A stretch of DNA of 64,000 nucleotides. It comes from Cytospora piceicola. Its lineage: Eukaryota > Ascomycota > Sordariomycetes > Diaporthales > Cytosporaceae. Position 1 is the first letter of the stretch. Each line of letters starts with the position of its first letter. The notes under the pieces are model-generated. The model ran no database searches and was not told the origin of the DNA. It saw only the letters and a program-made list of their open reading frames with translations. The DNA lies in contig JALQBC010000001.1 in assembly GCA_023375675.1 (NCBI GenBank), forward strand, positions 310,001 through 374,000, in the 5' to 3' direction. Positions 35,815 through 47,133 of the stretch are shown in pieces. The position numbers were made by a program, and so were the translations under genes.

Positions 35815-36660
35815 ATGGCAGAACAAACCCCAGAGATCAGACACCTCCCCAGCGATCCCTTGCCCGAGGGAGCTCCAATCCCAAAAGTAGAAGCCTCCCA
35901 ACACATCGAGGTATTCGCCCTGGGAGACGACAAGACCGCCGTCCTCGTAGTAGAGCAACGAGAGCGCGAGACAAGAATCACGCAGCCATGGCTGAGCGCC
36001 CCACAGGACGACGACCTGGCACGGCATCTCGTCAAGGCCATCCGCGGCCTCTACCTCGCCCCGGACAGGCCGATCCTGGTCCAGCTCGACGCCTCCCAGA
36101 CCGCACTGGGCAGTGCCCTCCAGGGCGCCATCACCACCGGCCATGACATGACCAAGCCCATTGACAAGCTCACCATGCCACCCCCGGCCGAAGATGTCCG
36201 CCCCCGGGCCATGAGCGAAGAGGAGGCGGCGTCCTTCCTCGCAGACACAGAGGACGAGTTCGCCAGGGCCGTCATGGAGAACAGCGCGGACCCGACGGGC
36301 TGGGACGACGCCAAGGCCAAGTCGAGGCGCGCGATGGGCGCCGTGGTGCCCGAGGGCGCCAGGACGCCAGGACACTCGTTCCTGATCGTCGAGGACGATA
36401 AGGGGCAGAAGGTTTCCCTTTTGTGGGTGGCGCTAAGTGAGGAGACGGGGCAGTCGTTCTGCTACAACATCGAGGTCGAGGCCGGGAGGAGGAGGATGGG
36501 ATACGGGCGGAAGACGCTGGGAGTATGGGAACGGCACGCTGCTGAGCAGGGGGCTGCGTCCATTGGGCTGAGCGTGTTCGGCAACAACTTGGCCGCGAAG
36601 AAGTTGTATTTCGGGGCAGGGCTCACTGTCAAAAGTACGGTATTTCGTATCGAAGAGTAG
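35815..36660 (+). CDS. GNAT-family N-acetyltransferase
   Basis: Single exon, 281 residues. The GNAT fold occupies the second half: FLIVEDDKGQKVSLLWVAL (strands 3-4), FCYNIEVEAGRRRMGYGRKTLGVWERHA, where RRMGYG is the acetyl-CoA pyrophosphate loop (R/QxxGxG/A), and GLSVFGNNLAAKKLYFGAGL (motif B helix with the conserved Asn and Tyr). The first 110 residues are not a known domain to me. The acceptor is unknown; such enzymes acetylate small amines, antibiotics or protein N-termini. An uninterrupted frame and a good ATG context (GAACATGG) support the start. Confidence 0.88.
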   Translation: MAEQTPEIRHLPSDPLPEGAPIPKVEASQHIEVFALGDDKTAVLVVEQRERETRITQPWLSAPQDDDLARHLVKAIRGLYLAPDRPILVQLDASQTALGSALQGAITTGHDMTKPIDKLTMPPPAEDVRPRAMSEEEAASFLADTEDEFARAVMENSADPTGWDDAKAKSRRAMGAVVPEGARTPGHSFLIVEDDKGQKVSLLWVALSEETGQSFCYNIEVEAGRRRMGYGRKTLGVWERHAAEQGAASIGLSVFGNNLAAKKLYFGAGLTVKSTVFRIEE

Positions 36661-37167
36661 GCTCAGATGGGGATCCTCTGACGTTGCAACAAATGAGTAT
36701 TTGCTGAGAAAGGAGAGTTGTTGGGACAGTGAGCAATATGAGAAGTGAATTGGTCGGAGAGGCGAATCTTGTCAAATGGTTCACATGTCGGAAACGCAAT
36801 ATCATCAAGCGAATCACATTTTCCATTCCTTCCAACGTCAAGGAGAAGTTCTTCACGGAGAAGACAAATGCCTTGTATTAGTGGTCGTTAATAATGTCCA
36901 AATTTTCTATGCTAACACTATCATCATATCATCATTGAGAAGTACATGTGGATCAATCTGGGTACTATCTCATCATCAAGGAAACGCCTGCTCCATCCGT
37001 GAAACCCACGTTATTTTTTTCTGTTTCCTTTTTCCTCTTTTCTTCTTCTCTTTTCTCCAAAACACAAACAAGGAAACCGGAAGGGGGTTGGAGGAAGTGA
37101 GAGGGGGCGGCATGTTCGTTCATTTACACCCACACCATCATTGCAACTCACTCGCCCACTCACTCAT
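36661..37167. other. Convergent intergenic spacer
   Basis: 507 bp between the GNAT and NLR stop codons. It contains a T/C-rich stretch near 37014-37055 and nothing that looks coding. Confidence 0.6.
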
Positions 37168-40100
37168 TCAATCCTCATCAGCAATCTCAATGATTGGGCC
37201 CTGTCCCTCCTTCCTGTCATCGCCCTCCTGGTGGAAGCCCCGATACTGATAGAGCAGCTGCTTCACCCTCTTCCGCGAAAGCTTGGCCGTCTCGCCGTCG
37301 TTGTAGTCGTCCTGCTCCCACTCGGGCTTGAGGCTCCCGTCGTTGCAGAGGGCGATCGGGGACTTCTTGTGCCAAGAGTGGTCGACGTCGAAGCCTGGCG
37401 GGTTGATACCCTTGGGGTTTCCGACGGCATCGGGGTCAGCGCCGGCCAACAACAGTCGCTGCACCCAGATCGGCTCGAGTTGGCGCGTGGCGAGCTGGAG
37501 TGGGGTGAACTTGTAGCGTTTCTGGTTCGGATTGGCGCCCCGGTCAAGCAGGAGCCGCAGGAGCAAGCTGGTGGTCTTTCCGTTGCAGGTCTCGTCGTCG
37601 CCGTAGGGGTCTTGAAGCGCCCTGAAGAGTATGTCTGCCTCATCCTGGAACGCTGCGCCGGCACTGACAAACTCCTTCAAGAATGGAATGTTACGGCGCG
37701 AAACCGCCATCTGAAGTACCGTCCTGCTGTCAGCATCGCGCAGGGAAAACTTGTCCTTCCAGATCTTGTCCTTGTCCTCGGCCGTGAGGGTTTCAAGATA
37801 GACATGGGCGAGCTCATCCCATTCGAGGATGAGCAGACTAACGATCACACCTGTCTCCCGGTGCTTCGGAGTGTAGCCGTCCTCGAAGGCAGCACCAAGC
37901 TTGGCCCAGTTGGGGAAGGCTTCCCTTGTTGCCTTGTTGCGTAAAGCGTTCTGGTGGGCAGCACTCCACTCGAGGCATGGCAAAACAGCTGTCCAGATGT
38001 CCTCCTCTTTCACCACAACGGCCGGGCGTTCGCCGAGCGCCTTTTCTGTCATCTTCAAGCAGTATTCTTCGAACCGCGTTGGCGTTGGGTTCCTCCCCTG
38101 GGGAGGAAAAGACGTGGAACAGTTCCGAAGGCCATAGAACACGACCGTGAGCTCCAGAATCCGAGTCTTCTCGCTGGACAATGCGAACTCACGCGCCGGG
38201 CCGCCTGCTGTCATCTCGTGATAGAGGTACTCCTTGACTGTATAATGTGCGACGGAGAAGCGCTTGTTGTGCAACCGGAAACCGCTGGATCCATCGTCAT
38301 CTCGCTTGTAGAGGGAAGGGGTTCTCCTCCTGAGACGAGACACTTTCGCCAGGCATCCCAACAACCGTTCGAGCTTCACGAAGTTGTAATCCTGCGCAAT
38401 TCCCTGAGGCACATGCAGCCGGGCGGCTTCAACCAGGACGCCGGCGTCAGGGATCTCCGATGTGTCGCTGCAAATCAGACCAAGAGCTGTGCGAGCGAAC
38501 TCCTTGTTGTGCTTGTTCCTGTCTCCAGTCTCCAGCAAAGACATGCCGTCGATGATGATCTTCTCATACATCTTGAAGATCATCATGGGCATGTCGTTGA
38601 TCTCCTTCATGATGGAACGTTCGTCGGTCAGGTCCAGACGCTCAATCATGTCCAGATGGCAGGAAACCGTTCGAAACATGCCGCCTGCCTTGGCCGCAAG
38701 CTCGACTTTCATCCGAGCGATGAACTCAGGCCGGGGCCACTGCGCAAAGCGGTAAGATTTGTCCAATTGCTGTTGGATAAAAGTCTCAATGGCTCTTCTC
38801 ACAAACGGGTTGGACATGGATAAGATGCTGCAATGAATCTCATCCGAATCGGGTGTATCATTGGAATTGCGTACTGGGCCCACCTCGACGTAGCTGCCTC
38901 CGGTCGAGATCCTGCGTTTTTGAGGACTTGGTGTTCTGGCTTCCTGATTTCCGGATATTTGCCGCTTCTGTGTAGTCGGTATTGGATTCTGATCCAGGCT
39001 CTGCCTCATACCGACTGTCGCCGCCATGATGTCGTCGTTATCGATGTCGTCTTCTGTGACATGAAGGACCTGGCTCGGTCCTGCATCAGATCCTGGGGCA
39101 AAAGTTGTGTCTCTCAAGTCGTGCTGCGATACGCCAGATCTACCCCGATCCTGGTGTCTCAAGGTGAAAGTTGTCTGTCGACTTGGTTGGGCCGATTTCG
39201 ACTGTCGTGGCAGCTTCGTAAACGCACTTCGAATGTCTAGATAATCGCGACTTGTGACCAAGAGCGACACAGGCTCAAATCCTGGCTTTGTGCCGATGTC
39301 GTTCAAGACCTGAAGCAGTGTATCACGGGGCATCTTGCTTTCATCCACACCATCAATTATGATGTAGACTCGTTTCGAAAGCCTGTTGAAAAAGTCCTGG
39401 GCCAATTCCTGTAGGCAGTGCAAGAGGCCCTCAATCGTCGGCCTCTTGTATTCCCACATGCCATAGAGCCCTCTTGGGATGTAGACCTCCGGGGTGAGTT
39501 GGTTGAGTTGAACAGTCAGGTCCCTGATGATCCATCGAAGAAGGGGTACGGTTTCGTCCCGGTCGTGGCCATGGAAGCAATAGTAGTGCGAGTAGCCTTT
39601 CGCCTTGCAGTGCTTCCCAACTGCATCGATCAAGTACGAGGCTAGGATCGTCTTGCCACTTCCAGGGAGACCATGGATCCACAAGAAACGCCAACATCCC
39701 TCGGGGGAAGGGGCAGATGGTGAGCCTTTCAGCCAGTCCTTCCACCACTGGGACTTCACCATCCAGTCGCATGTGTTCTCTTCTTGCAAGCCGAACTTCT
39801 CATTTTGCAAAGTTTCGGGGTCGGTCTCCTTGGGGAAGCTGGGCTCAAGCCAGGACAGGATCTCTTGCTGTTCTTGGACTGGTAATTTGGGTCAACTGAA
39901 GTTCTGCCACCGAGTAAAGAATCCAAGGGTACTCACCTGTACACTGTTGCTTGATAGCTTCATGGATTGCTTTGGCTTCTTCTTGAAGGTCGCGGAGCTT
40001 CAGTCTATGGAGAAAGTCAGCTTGCAATGAAGGTGTATAAGGATTGGTAAATAAATGATTGTAAGTCAAGAACAGGCAGTTAGTGAGAACTCACGTGTTG

Positions 40101-40540
40101 CTGGTCTCCAAAGCAAGTTGAATCTCCTTCCGTTGCCTCTCCAGACGTTCCAGAAGTTCATTCGCCTTGTCCTTGCTGGTAGCTGGCCACGTAGCTCGGT
40201 TCCATAGCTCCTTGGCCTGGAAAGGGAAACCCGACTGCTGTCGCGGCCTCGGGGCCTTGTCGAGTAGTTTTTGCAAAAGATCCAGGCAGTCTTTTGCTTC
40301 GCCCAGGACATCTTTGGATTGCAGCACCTCCTTCGCGTTGGCCTGAAGCTCACCGTCTTCTTCGACAAGGCGCAAGCTTTCCAACTGAAGATGCCAAGTG
40401 CTCACTTGGCCCTGGATCCGAGTGATGATGTCCGGACAATGGCGGACATCATGGACGTAGTCTCCCACTGCCTTCAAAATTTTATTGGTCTGACCCACCA
40501 GCGACACGATGGTAAGCGGGTCGAGGACCATGGTGGCCAT
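37168..40540 (-). CDS. NACHT-ankyrin NLR (STAND) protein
   Basis: Minus-strand gene with exons 40540-40095, 40004-39937 and 39878-37168 (about 1074 residues; intron phases 2 and 1). The N-terminal helical region (residues 1-170, LDPLTIVSLVGQTNKILKAV...) resembles the fungal STAND N-terminal domain (PF17111-like). The NACHT part starts near 235: Walker A GLPGSGKT at 241-248, Walker B VYIIIDGVDE at about 342-351, and a sensor-like SLLVTSRDY. A disordered insert and helical winged-helix-like region (FRLHNKRFSVAHYTVKEYLY) follow. The C-terminal ankyrin repeats include RTVLQMAVSRRNIPFLKEFV, SLLLRLLLDRGANPN and FTPLQLATRQ...VQRLLLAGADPD. Fungal NLRs of this layout act in heterokaryon incompatibility and non-self sensing; the role here is inferred. 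The ATPase residues look intact, so it is probably functional. No enzymatic effector domain is seen at the N-terminus. Confidence 0.88.
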
Positions 40541-41544
40541 GGGAGCAGAAAGGACAGGTGCAACGAGTTGTGGTATCAGGACGATGCATGAATGATGAAA
40601 GATTGGTGAGATGGGAGAGAATAGCTGGCAGTATCACACCGCAGGTGAGGGAGGCATGGACCTTGGGGTATAAGTATCCAGGTGCGGTCCCGGGTTCCCT
40701 CCCAGTCTGTCCAGGCATCTCTGATGATGGCAAGGAGACTGACTGCCTGCAAACGAAAGTCGTGACATCAGCGTCTCTGGGCCGAAACATTTTCACACAT
40801 GCGTCTCAGAGGCAGCAACAGCCCGATCAGGTTCATCAAGCTCATCCTTTGACAGACTACAAACAGAAAATACCAGGCATGCATTCCCCAACCCCAACAT
40901 ACAGGTCCTTCCAATGGTAGAACGTAACGTCGTGGAGGCTGCCTGCAGGTGTCTCGAATATAAACAGACTTACTCATCGTATTCATCAACGCGTCCTTTG
41001 ACAGTTGCAAACACTCGCAGACCAGGCGTTTAGGCGTCCGGTTTTCTGCTACATCTCCCATCCGATCATATGTACGAGTTCAAAGAAAAATGCAGTTGTC
41101 CGGGGATCGTCGACTGGACTGCGGCATGGATGGAAACACACGCAGCAGGGTCAGAGTAAGGAAGATGGGATCACGGTACAGTAGGCATCCCCATATTTCT
41201 TTGTGGAAACTCCGTCGACTGGTGGCCTTTCTTTTCCACCTGCTAACTAACACGAGATGACGTGGTTATGAGAGACAGGTCGCAAGGGAAGCTGCGTTTC
41301 AACTGTCTCTCAAGTTGGCATATCGGGCGGCAAAGAGGAGCCTTGAAGTGTCGCCCGGAGTTTTGAGGAGGAAGACCAGAGGAAGAAAAGACAAGGAGGA
41401 AAGACACTATTTCCCCACATGGAATTGCACTTTGCCCAAAGACTGTTTGGTACTGCTGAGAGAAGAATAGATTGACAAACGAGTTGAATATCTCTGAAGA
41501 TGTCAAACACTCGCTCTCAAGATACGTATGGGTGAGCTCTCCGA
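40541..41544. other. Spacer between NLR and mlh3 (same strand)
   Basis: 1.0 kb holding the NLR promoter and mlh3 3' end. A degenerate direct repeat (40832-40878 and 40982-41027) is visible. No gene supported. Confidence 0.55.
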
Positions 41545-44500
41545 CTATGCACGCCTCAGCTGCTTCCACTTCTGGAGGCTGCGCCCAAAATGCCCTTTTT
41601 CCTCTTTCCTCACGATGCCGTCCAAAGTACTCCCTATCTCAACCATTCCGTCGCCAAGGTTCACAAGTGGCACCATCGACGGCCGTCCATGAGCGCACTG
41701 GAAGGGGAACACACACCGGACCAGTCTGTCGAGGAGTCCAGCGCACTGGTCTAGTGTCAATGTATCGTTGAACATGATCGCGCTTCGACAGGACCTGGAG
41801 TTGATCAGTTCCACAATTCCCTGTGGGCACCCATGAAACAACGAAACCCAGGTAGGTCCGTCTGTCTCATCCTCGTCAGCCATGACAACCCTGGGTCTTG
41901 GTTGTTGGGCGAGCCCAGCCTCATCATTGAGTCTCCAAGCCTCCCTCCGAACAATTTCCGCCAGAAGTCGAGGCTCTGTCCTGCACCTCTCGATGATGGC
42001 GGGAGGAAGGGCTCGCACGATGACTTTGGCCTTGGTCCGGTTCAACTTCCTCTTCTTGGTTACAGCCACCCCACCTTCACCAGAGGTACCAAGGTCGAGG
42101 TCGTAGCAGATACCCCAATGAGAAAAGTATTTCTGAAAGCGATGCAAAACGCTCGTGTCCTGGCTGGAAACCTCGAACTGCACAGGTCTAGGTAGAAGCT
42201 CGGTGACTGCCTTCCACATAATGTTGCCGTTATCGTCGATCGTTGGTTTGAAGTAGTCCCTCATCAGACCTTCCACGCGACATCGTTCATCTGCGGCGTG
42301 TTGATCGATCAGCACCAAGAAAGAAGAAGTAGGGTCCCCTTTGTCTCCCGCGATCCGGCCACAGGGCAACCTCGCGAGTATGAACTTTCTATCCACCTGA
42401 GCAATAAGTATTGCGTTCTCCAGTGCGTCTTTAGTCAATCGGCTGTGTAGTCCCATGGCACTTGTTTCGTGGTACGATCCCGCATTGAAAGCTGGTAGGC
42501 TATGGTCGCAGTTGTGGCCTGCTGGCCTAGGGTCAATGCCGAGCATATCTGGCACGTCAGGAAGCTTTGGTATAGGTCTTTCAGTCAACTCGAACACAGG
42601 GTTCTTCCACTTGTTGATCAGATCTCCTATCCATGGTGGTTTGTCCCCGATGCCCACAGCGCTGTTATGGTCTGGGCTTTCTGGCCCCCTGGCCTCTTCC
42701 GCAGCCCTTCTACTCAGTGACAGCGGCTTTGGTAGCGACGCAAAGCCAGTGCGAGAGTTGACGATGGAAACCATCTTGGTCACAGGATTGATCCATTCGA
42801 AAGTTTCATCGTCTAGAGATGGCAGTGGTGCCTGTTGCCATGATTGCTGTGACTGCGGTGTTGATAGTTCTGCATCCTCCATCTCTCGTGTCTTCTTTTT
42901 CGACAGTATTTCAGGATCGATATCCTCGAAGGGCTTCCGTGTGAGCTTGCCATTCGCATCATATAAAGGAGGGCGGGGAGGCTCTGTCGAGGCGGGCCTC
43001 GACGGCTTGCAGCCGTCATGACCTGGCGGAGCGGGTCGGCTTCGGTCGACAGATGTCAAACACGCAGATTGCGTTCGAGAAGGCGGTTGTGCAGACTTTA
43101 CGAATGTGGGCAATGTATGTCCTGACTTGACCCTTGACCAAGCGGCGAATGGGGACTCCGATCTACTGTCCGGCGATCTGTTATCCGAGGTTTCATCTCG
43201 CGTGGTGTTGCGAGCAGTCTCTTCGGTATGAGTGAGGCTGGAGGTCCCATCAGACTCCGGCCTGGTCCTGACAGGGTTAGCGAAGACCGCGTCAACTTTG
43301 CCCAGAAGTTTGTCATTATCTCGATGACGGCGAGTTTTGGACTTGGCGGACAGGACGACCTTTCTCGGTCGGCAGAGATTCTTTTTTAAAAACTCATAGA
43401 ACATGGCCTTCAAAAGGTCTGTGATCAAGCCCAGATTTGGGTTTCGATCGTCAAGGATGTCATCCACTTTCAGAGGCGGCCGAGTGGCTGTATCGGAAGC
43501 TGGCGAGATGTTCAGGAAGAACATAGGCCATTTGTCTACCCCCTTTCTGATCTTCAACTCCCTCTGTACAAAACCGTCCATTTTGACCTCTTTGGTATCT
43601 TCGTCTGAATCCCCTTCATCATCGATGGCACCAAAGCTAGAGTCGGCGAAGACCCTATTCACCTCTTCGTACAGAACGTTGCTCTGGAACTCGTTTGAAA
43701 GCGGCTCAATGCCAAGAGCAATAAACTGAACTCGCTTTGTCGCAACCGGCTCAAGACATACATAACCACTGATGGATAGCGCTGGAGCCGATGCTCCAAC
43801 CGAGACCCAGCCACTGGTACCAGGACTATCACATAGTGACGCTTGATGAAGGAGCCGGCAGCTGTTACTGAGCCAGGACGCCGAGGTTGTCCTTAAGACC
43901 AAGTTTTGCCGAGTAGATGACTCACGAATCGACACAGACACTGCACCAGGCCAGGCAATGAAGAGAGCGACCAGATCTAAGAGGAGTTGTTCCCAGTCTC
44001 GGCTGAACGACGATTTCTCCGCTTGGAGAGCTCGATGCTTGACTCGCACGGGCATGGAGCCAAAGAGGTCCCTCGCTGTGGCCCTCGTTCCATGGCTGAA
44101 AGTGAGAAGACGCTGCTCCGGAAGGCAAGGTGTATGGCGTGTCAGAACTCTAGAGTTGTGAATAGTCATTGAGTTGTGAGACTGATAGTCTCGATGGTGT
44201 GATGTGATGGTAGTCAGCGACAATGAGGCAACAGAAGCCAAGAATACACCATGTCTCCCGTGGACATCTGGACGAGGCGGATGCTTCGACGTATCTTGCT
44301 TGGATCATTAGCAGGTTGAGCTAAATCATCGATGTCCCAGTCTGCCAGTTCAACATACAGTGAAGTTGGCCTAGCCCCCCACCATCCATGAACTCTGAAG
44401 GCGGTATGCCGACCCCATTATCTTCAATGGAGCAGTTTCCACGAGAATAGTCCACAGTCAGGTTGATCTTGGTGGCCTCAGCGTCAAGAGCGTTCTTGAC

Positions 44501-44590
44501 GAGCCCACAGATGACGTTGTTCAGGGAAGTGATGGCGACAGAGGACTTGATCTGGGCCACGACGTCCCCGGGAAGTGGCTTGATGGACAT
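41545..44590 (-). CDS. mlh3: MLH3, MutL-family mismatch repair / meiotic crossover endonuclease
   Basis: Exons 44590-44359 and 44294-41545 (993 residues; phase-1 intron, branch tgctaatg). The N-terminal GHKL ATPase region has LVKNALDAEA (motif I), SIEDNGVGIPP (DxGxG) and LHYTSKH joined across the intron. A long disordered linker follows. The C-terminal MutL domain has the metal-dependent endonuclease motif DQHAADERCRVE, fitting DQHAx2Ex4E, near 42276-42315, and the CAHGRP block near the end. This combination, with a diverged ATPase, identifies MLH3. With MLH1 it forms MutL-gamma, which nicks double Holliday junctions for meiotic crossovers and has a minor mismatch-repair role. At residue 29, where MutL and yeast MLH3 have the catalytic Glu (ExxxN), this protein has Gly; the Asn at 33 is kept. 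Confidence 0.93.
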
Positions 44591-44727
44591 GACCGAGTGA
44601 ACATCTCGGGAGTGAGTTGTGTTACAGGATGCAGCGATGTGCGAGGTGAAGAATTAAAGACAGTTGAGATGTTAATTGTGTTAGGTGAGCAGCTACATAG
44701 TACTGTGTAGAGTGCATATACTGTCTG

Positions 44728-44747
44728 CACGGTACGCGCGTACCGTG
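44728..44747. promoter_or_regulatory. Perfect 20-bp palindrome with MCB-like core
   Basis: CACGGTACGCGCGTACCGTG equals its own reverse complement. The centre ACGCGCGT overlaps two ACGCG half-cores of the MBF/MCB site known from yeast G1/S genes. It lies about 140 bp before the mlh3 ATG. Confidence 0.6.
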
Positions 44748-44920
44748 TATCCTTTCAGTGACGTCATATCACACTAGCGACGACCCGGCCAATCGGGGAG
44801 ATCCGAAGCTGTGGCAGAGTCTCCAGGGCTCCATTGGATCTCCTTGGGCCTGCATTTTATTTGTGGGGCAACCTCCAAACGTTCAGCCCAGTGCCCCGTC
44901 AGGCACTGCCCGTCCACAAG

Positions 44921-44965
44921 CGTACTGGCGTATGTACTGGCGTATGTACTGGCGTACTGGCGTAC
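44921..44965 (+). repeat. TACTGGCGTATG short direct repeat
   Basis: Three to four copies of GCGTA(TGTA)CTG in tandem within the mlh3 divergent promoter. Confidence 0.8.
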
Positions 44966-45009
44966 CACAGCCCTGACAGCCAGGCCCAGCCGTATCAATC
45001 TATCTCAGG

Positions 45010-45082
45010 CCCCATCTTCCCATCTTCCCATCTTCCCATCTGCCAATCTGCCCATTTGCCCATTTGCCCATCTTCCCATCTC
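45010..45082 (+). repeat. CCCATCTTC-type tandem repeat
   Basis: About eight 8-10 bp units (CCCATCTTC, CCCATTTGC and variants) roughly 290 bp upstream of the start at 45372. A pyrimidine-rich promoter minisatellite. Confidence 0.85.
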
Positions 45083-45371
45083 GGGGAAAGTCGAGGATCG
45101 CATTTTGGCTGCTGCTTCTTGGCCCAGAATTCCCATCCCCCCCCCCGACCTTCAATTACATTTCCCAATTTCAATTCCAATCCGTTTTATCTTCCCACAT
45201 AAAACAAACCTTGGAACCCATCAGCCTCGACTACCACCTTGCCACCTTGTCCACTCGACTGCCCGACCGATCCTGGACACAAACACATTTCAACAAACAA
45301 CCAAACTCGAATCGCTCGTCACTCCTACAATAGAATAATCCCAATCTCTCTCGCCCGTCCCGGCTCACACG

Positions 45372-46382
45372 ATGGCCATGGCGCCCACAGATCGTCGGAA
45401 ACCCTTTACCAATTGGGTCAAGAAGCTGAACCAGAAGATGAAGCGCGCCAAGGGCGTGAACAACCCCTACCCACAGTCCGGCCATGTCAGTTCCCAGCAT
45501 CCACGAAACGGTTACGGTCAGCGAGAGGCGCAATCTATAGACTATCCGCAGTCGACAGCCACTGGCCACCGGCCCCGGACCGTCGTTCACTCTGCCGAGG
45601 AGCTCAACAGACAGTCGATGCTGTCCACTACCAGCGGCAGACCATCAGCCGAAGTTGACAGCCGTCCACCTACCCACGCCCCATCCTATGGTGGGACTTC
45701 CTTCGCCGGCACCAACATAACAGCCACCGACCCTCGCAGACCCGACAGCACCTTCTCCTCGCCCGCCCCGTCAGCCCGGTCCGTTGCGACCACCCTGTCA
45801 ACGATTCAGTCGCAAATGGCCAACGGCGTGTTGAACGGTCAGCCCATTACCAACACCACCACCACCAACAACAACAACAACGCCAACAACGCCAACAATA
45901 ATCTTGCCGCCCCGCCCAATGCACGGCCGCAGCAGCAACAACAACACCCAGCCGTCCAGTATACCCAGCCCGAGGCCCTCACGACGGCGATGCCCTCCAG
46001 CGACGGCGACCGAAACAGGCGGAGCGCATACCGCCCAGCGACGTACAGCGCTATCATCGCGAACAACCTCCTGACCGACAACATCTCCATCCTGACGCTC
46101 GCGTCGTCCACCCAGCGCCGTAGGCGGCGGTCATGGGATACGGACTACGACCACGCGTCGGTACGGGCACTGCCGCCGTCGCAGTTTGGCGGCAGCCGCG
46201 AGTCGCTGCCGCTGTCGGTCCTGAGCGCCAACCTGGACGGCCAGCCGACGAGCCCGGGCCTCACCACGGCGAGGTCCATCGCGGAGCGGTCCGTTAATGG
46301 GCTGGGGCCCGGGCATGGACGGAGCGGGAGCCTCAGTGGCAGCATTGGGGGCGGGGCGATGCCCGTTACCGCTGAATCATAG
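45372..46382 (+). CDS. Conserved fungal low-complexity protein, function unknown
   Basis: Single exon, 336 residues. It starts with a basic segment (FTNWVKKLNQKMKRAKG) that could form an amphipathic helix, then long disordered Ser/Thr/Pro, Asn and Gln tracts (TTTTNNNNNANNANNN, PQQQQQH). The one well-ordered-looking block is near the C-terminus: YSAIIANNLLTDNISILTLA SS, then QRRRRRSWDTD and ASVRALPPSQFGGSRESLPL. I recognise this block from Pezizomycotina proteins sometimes labelled polycystin-like cation channel. I see no membrane segments here, so that label should not be trusted. The conserved NISILTLASS..RRRRxSxDT stretch looks like a phosphorylation or docking motif. Codon use is GC-rich like its neighbours. 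Confidence 0.78.
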   Translation: MAMAPTDRRKPFTNWVKKLNQKMKRAKGVNNPYPQSGHVSSQHPRNGYGQREAQSIDYPQSTATGHRPRTVVHSAEELNRQSMLSTTSGRPSAEVDSRPPTHAPSYGGTSFAGTNITATDPRRPDSTFSSPAPSARSVATTLSTIQSQMANGVLNGQPITNTTTTNNNNNANNANNNLAAPPNARPQQQQQHPAVQYTQPEALTTAMPSSDGDRNRRSAYRPATYSAIIANNLLTDNISILTLASSTQRRRRRSWDTDYDHASVRALPPSQFGGSRESLPLSVLSANLDGQPTSPGLTTARSIAERSVNGLGPGHGRSGSLSGSIGGGAMPVTAES

Positions 46383-47133
46383 GGACGGTTCTGCAGGGCT
46401 ACAACGAGTATGGATGCTGTGATTGCTGGGTCAGAGTTATGAGCCAGGAGCATGCTGAGGATTCACATACAGCACTGTGAAATGGGGCATAGGGAGTGAT
46501 ATGGACGACTACACAGTACGGTCAGCAACGGTGTGATGGAAGGAGTTCTTTCTTGCGTGGTCTGCTTTTTTTTGTTTGAAAGGATTGTCATAAATTTGAT
46601 GAACTTATGGATTGGACGGAATCGATACCCAGTACTCTTTTAGGAAGAAATTCAATTTCTTTTGGACTTGGTTTTCATGCGCCTTCGAGACTCGGGACTC
46701 AACGGGAATCAACCAAGACTCTAGTGCGACTTTGATGGAGATATCAACTCTCCCCGTTGGCTCTGAATGCGAGACAATGCATGCGCTGCGACTGCGCACT
46801 CGATTCAGTCGCGCATATGCCCCACGGGCTTGCATGCGGGGCCCCACGACACTTACAGCTCGTGAACCTCCGCTTTGGTATCAATTGGTGACAGGTAAGT
46901 TGTGACTCCTCCTTCTGACGCATATCTGGAAAGCAAATCCCGTGGTTGCACCACGACGGCCTTTGCTCGCATCAGTCATTGCTCTAACAAGAGTCATCGG
47001 TATTCCAACAGTCTTCAATATCCCAATAAATACCAACAAGTCGTCTCCCATCTGAATAGCAACTTATCTATTTCCAAGTCTCTCTCATCTGTGAAACACT
47101 CTAGTACTGTTCATTCTTCCATTCTCATCCACG
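46383..47133. other. Intergenic region upstream of the nitrilase
   Basis: About 750 bp with the nitrilase promoter and C/A-rich leader. Nothing coding seen. Confidence 0.55.

Larger units (their letters stand above)
44591..45371. promoter_or_regulatory. Divergent promoter region of mlh3 and the low-complexity gene
   Basis: 781 bp between two divergent ATGs. It holds a 20-bp perfect palindrome (44728-44747), a TACTGGCGTATG direct repeat (44921-44965), a CCCATCTTC-type tandem repeat (45010-45082), and a C/A-rich leader before 45372. Confidence 0.6.

Noticed and set aside
37141..37944. 267-codon plus-strand frame and a further one at 37954-38823
   Set aside because: Antisense to the NLR coding sequence, with composition typical of a complementary frame.
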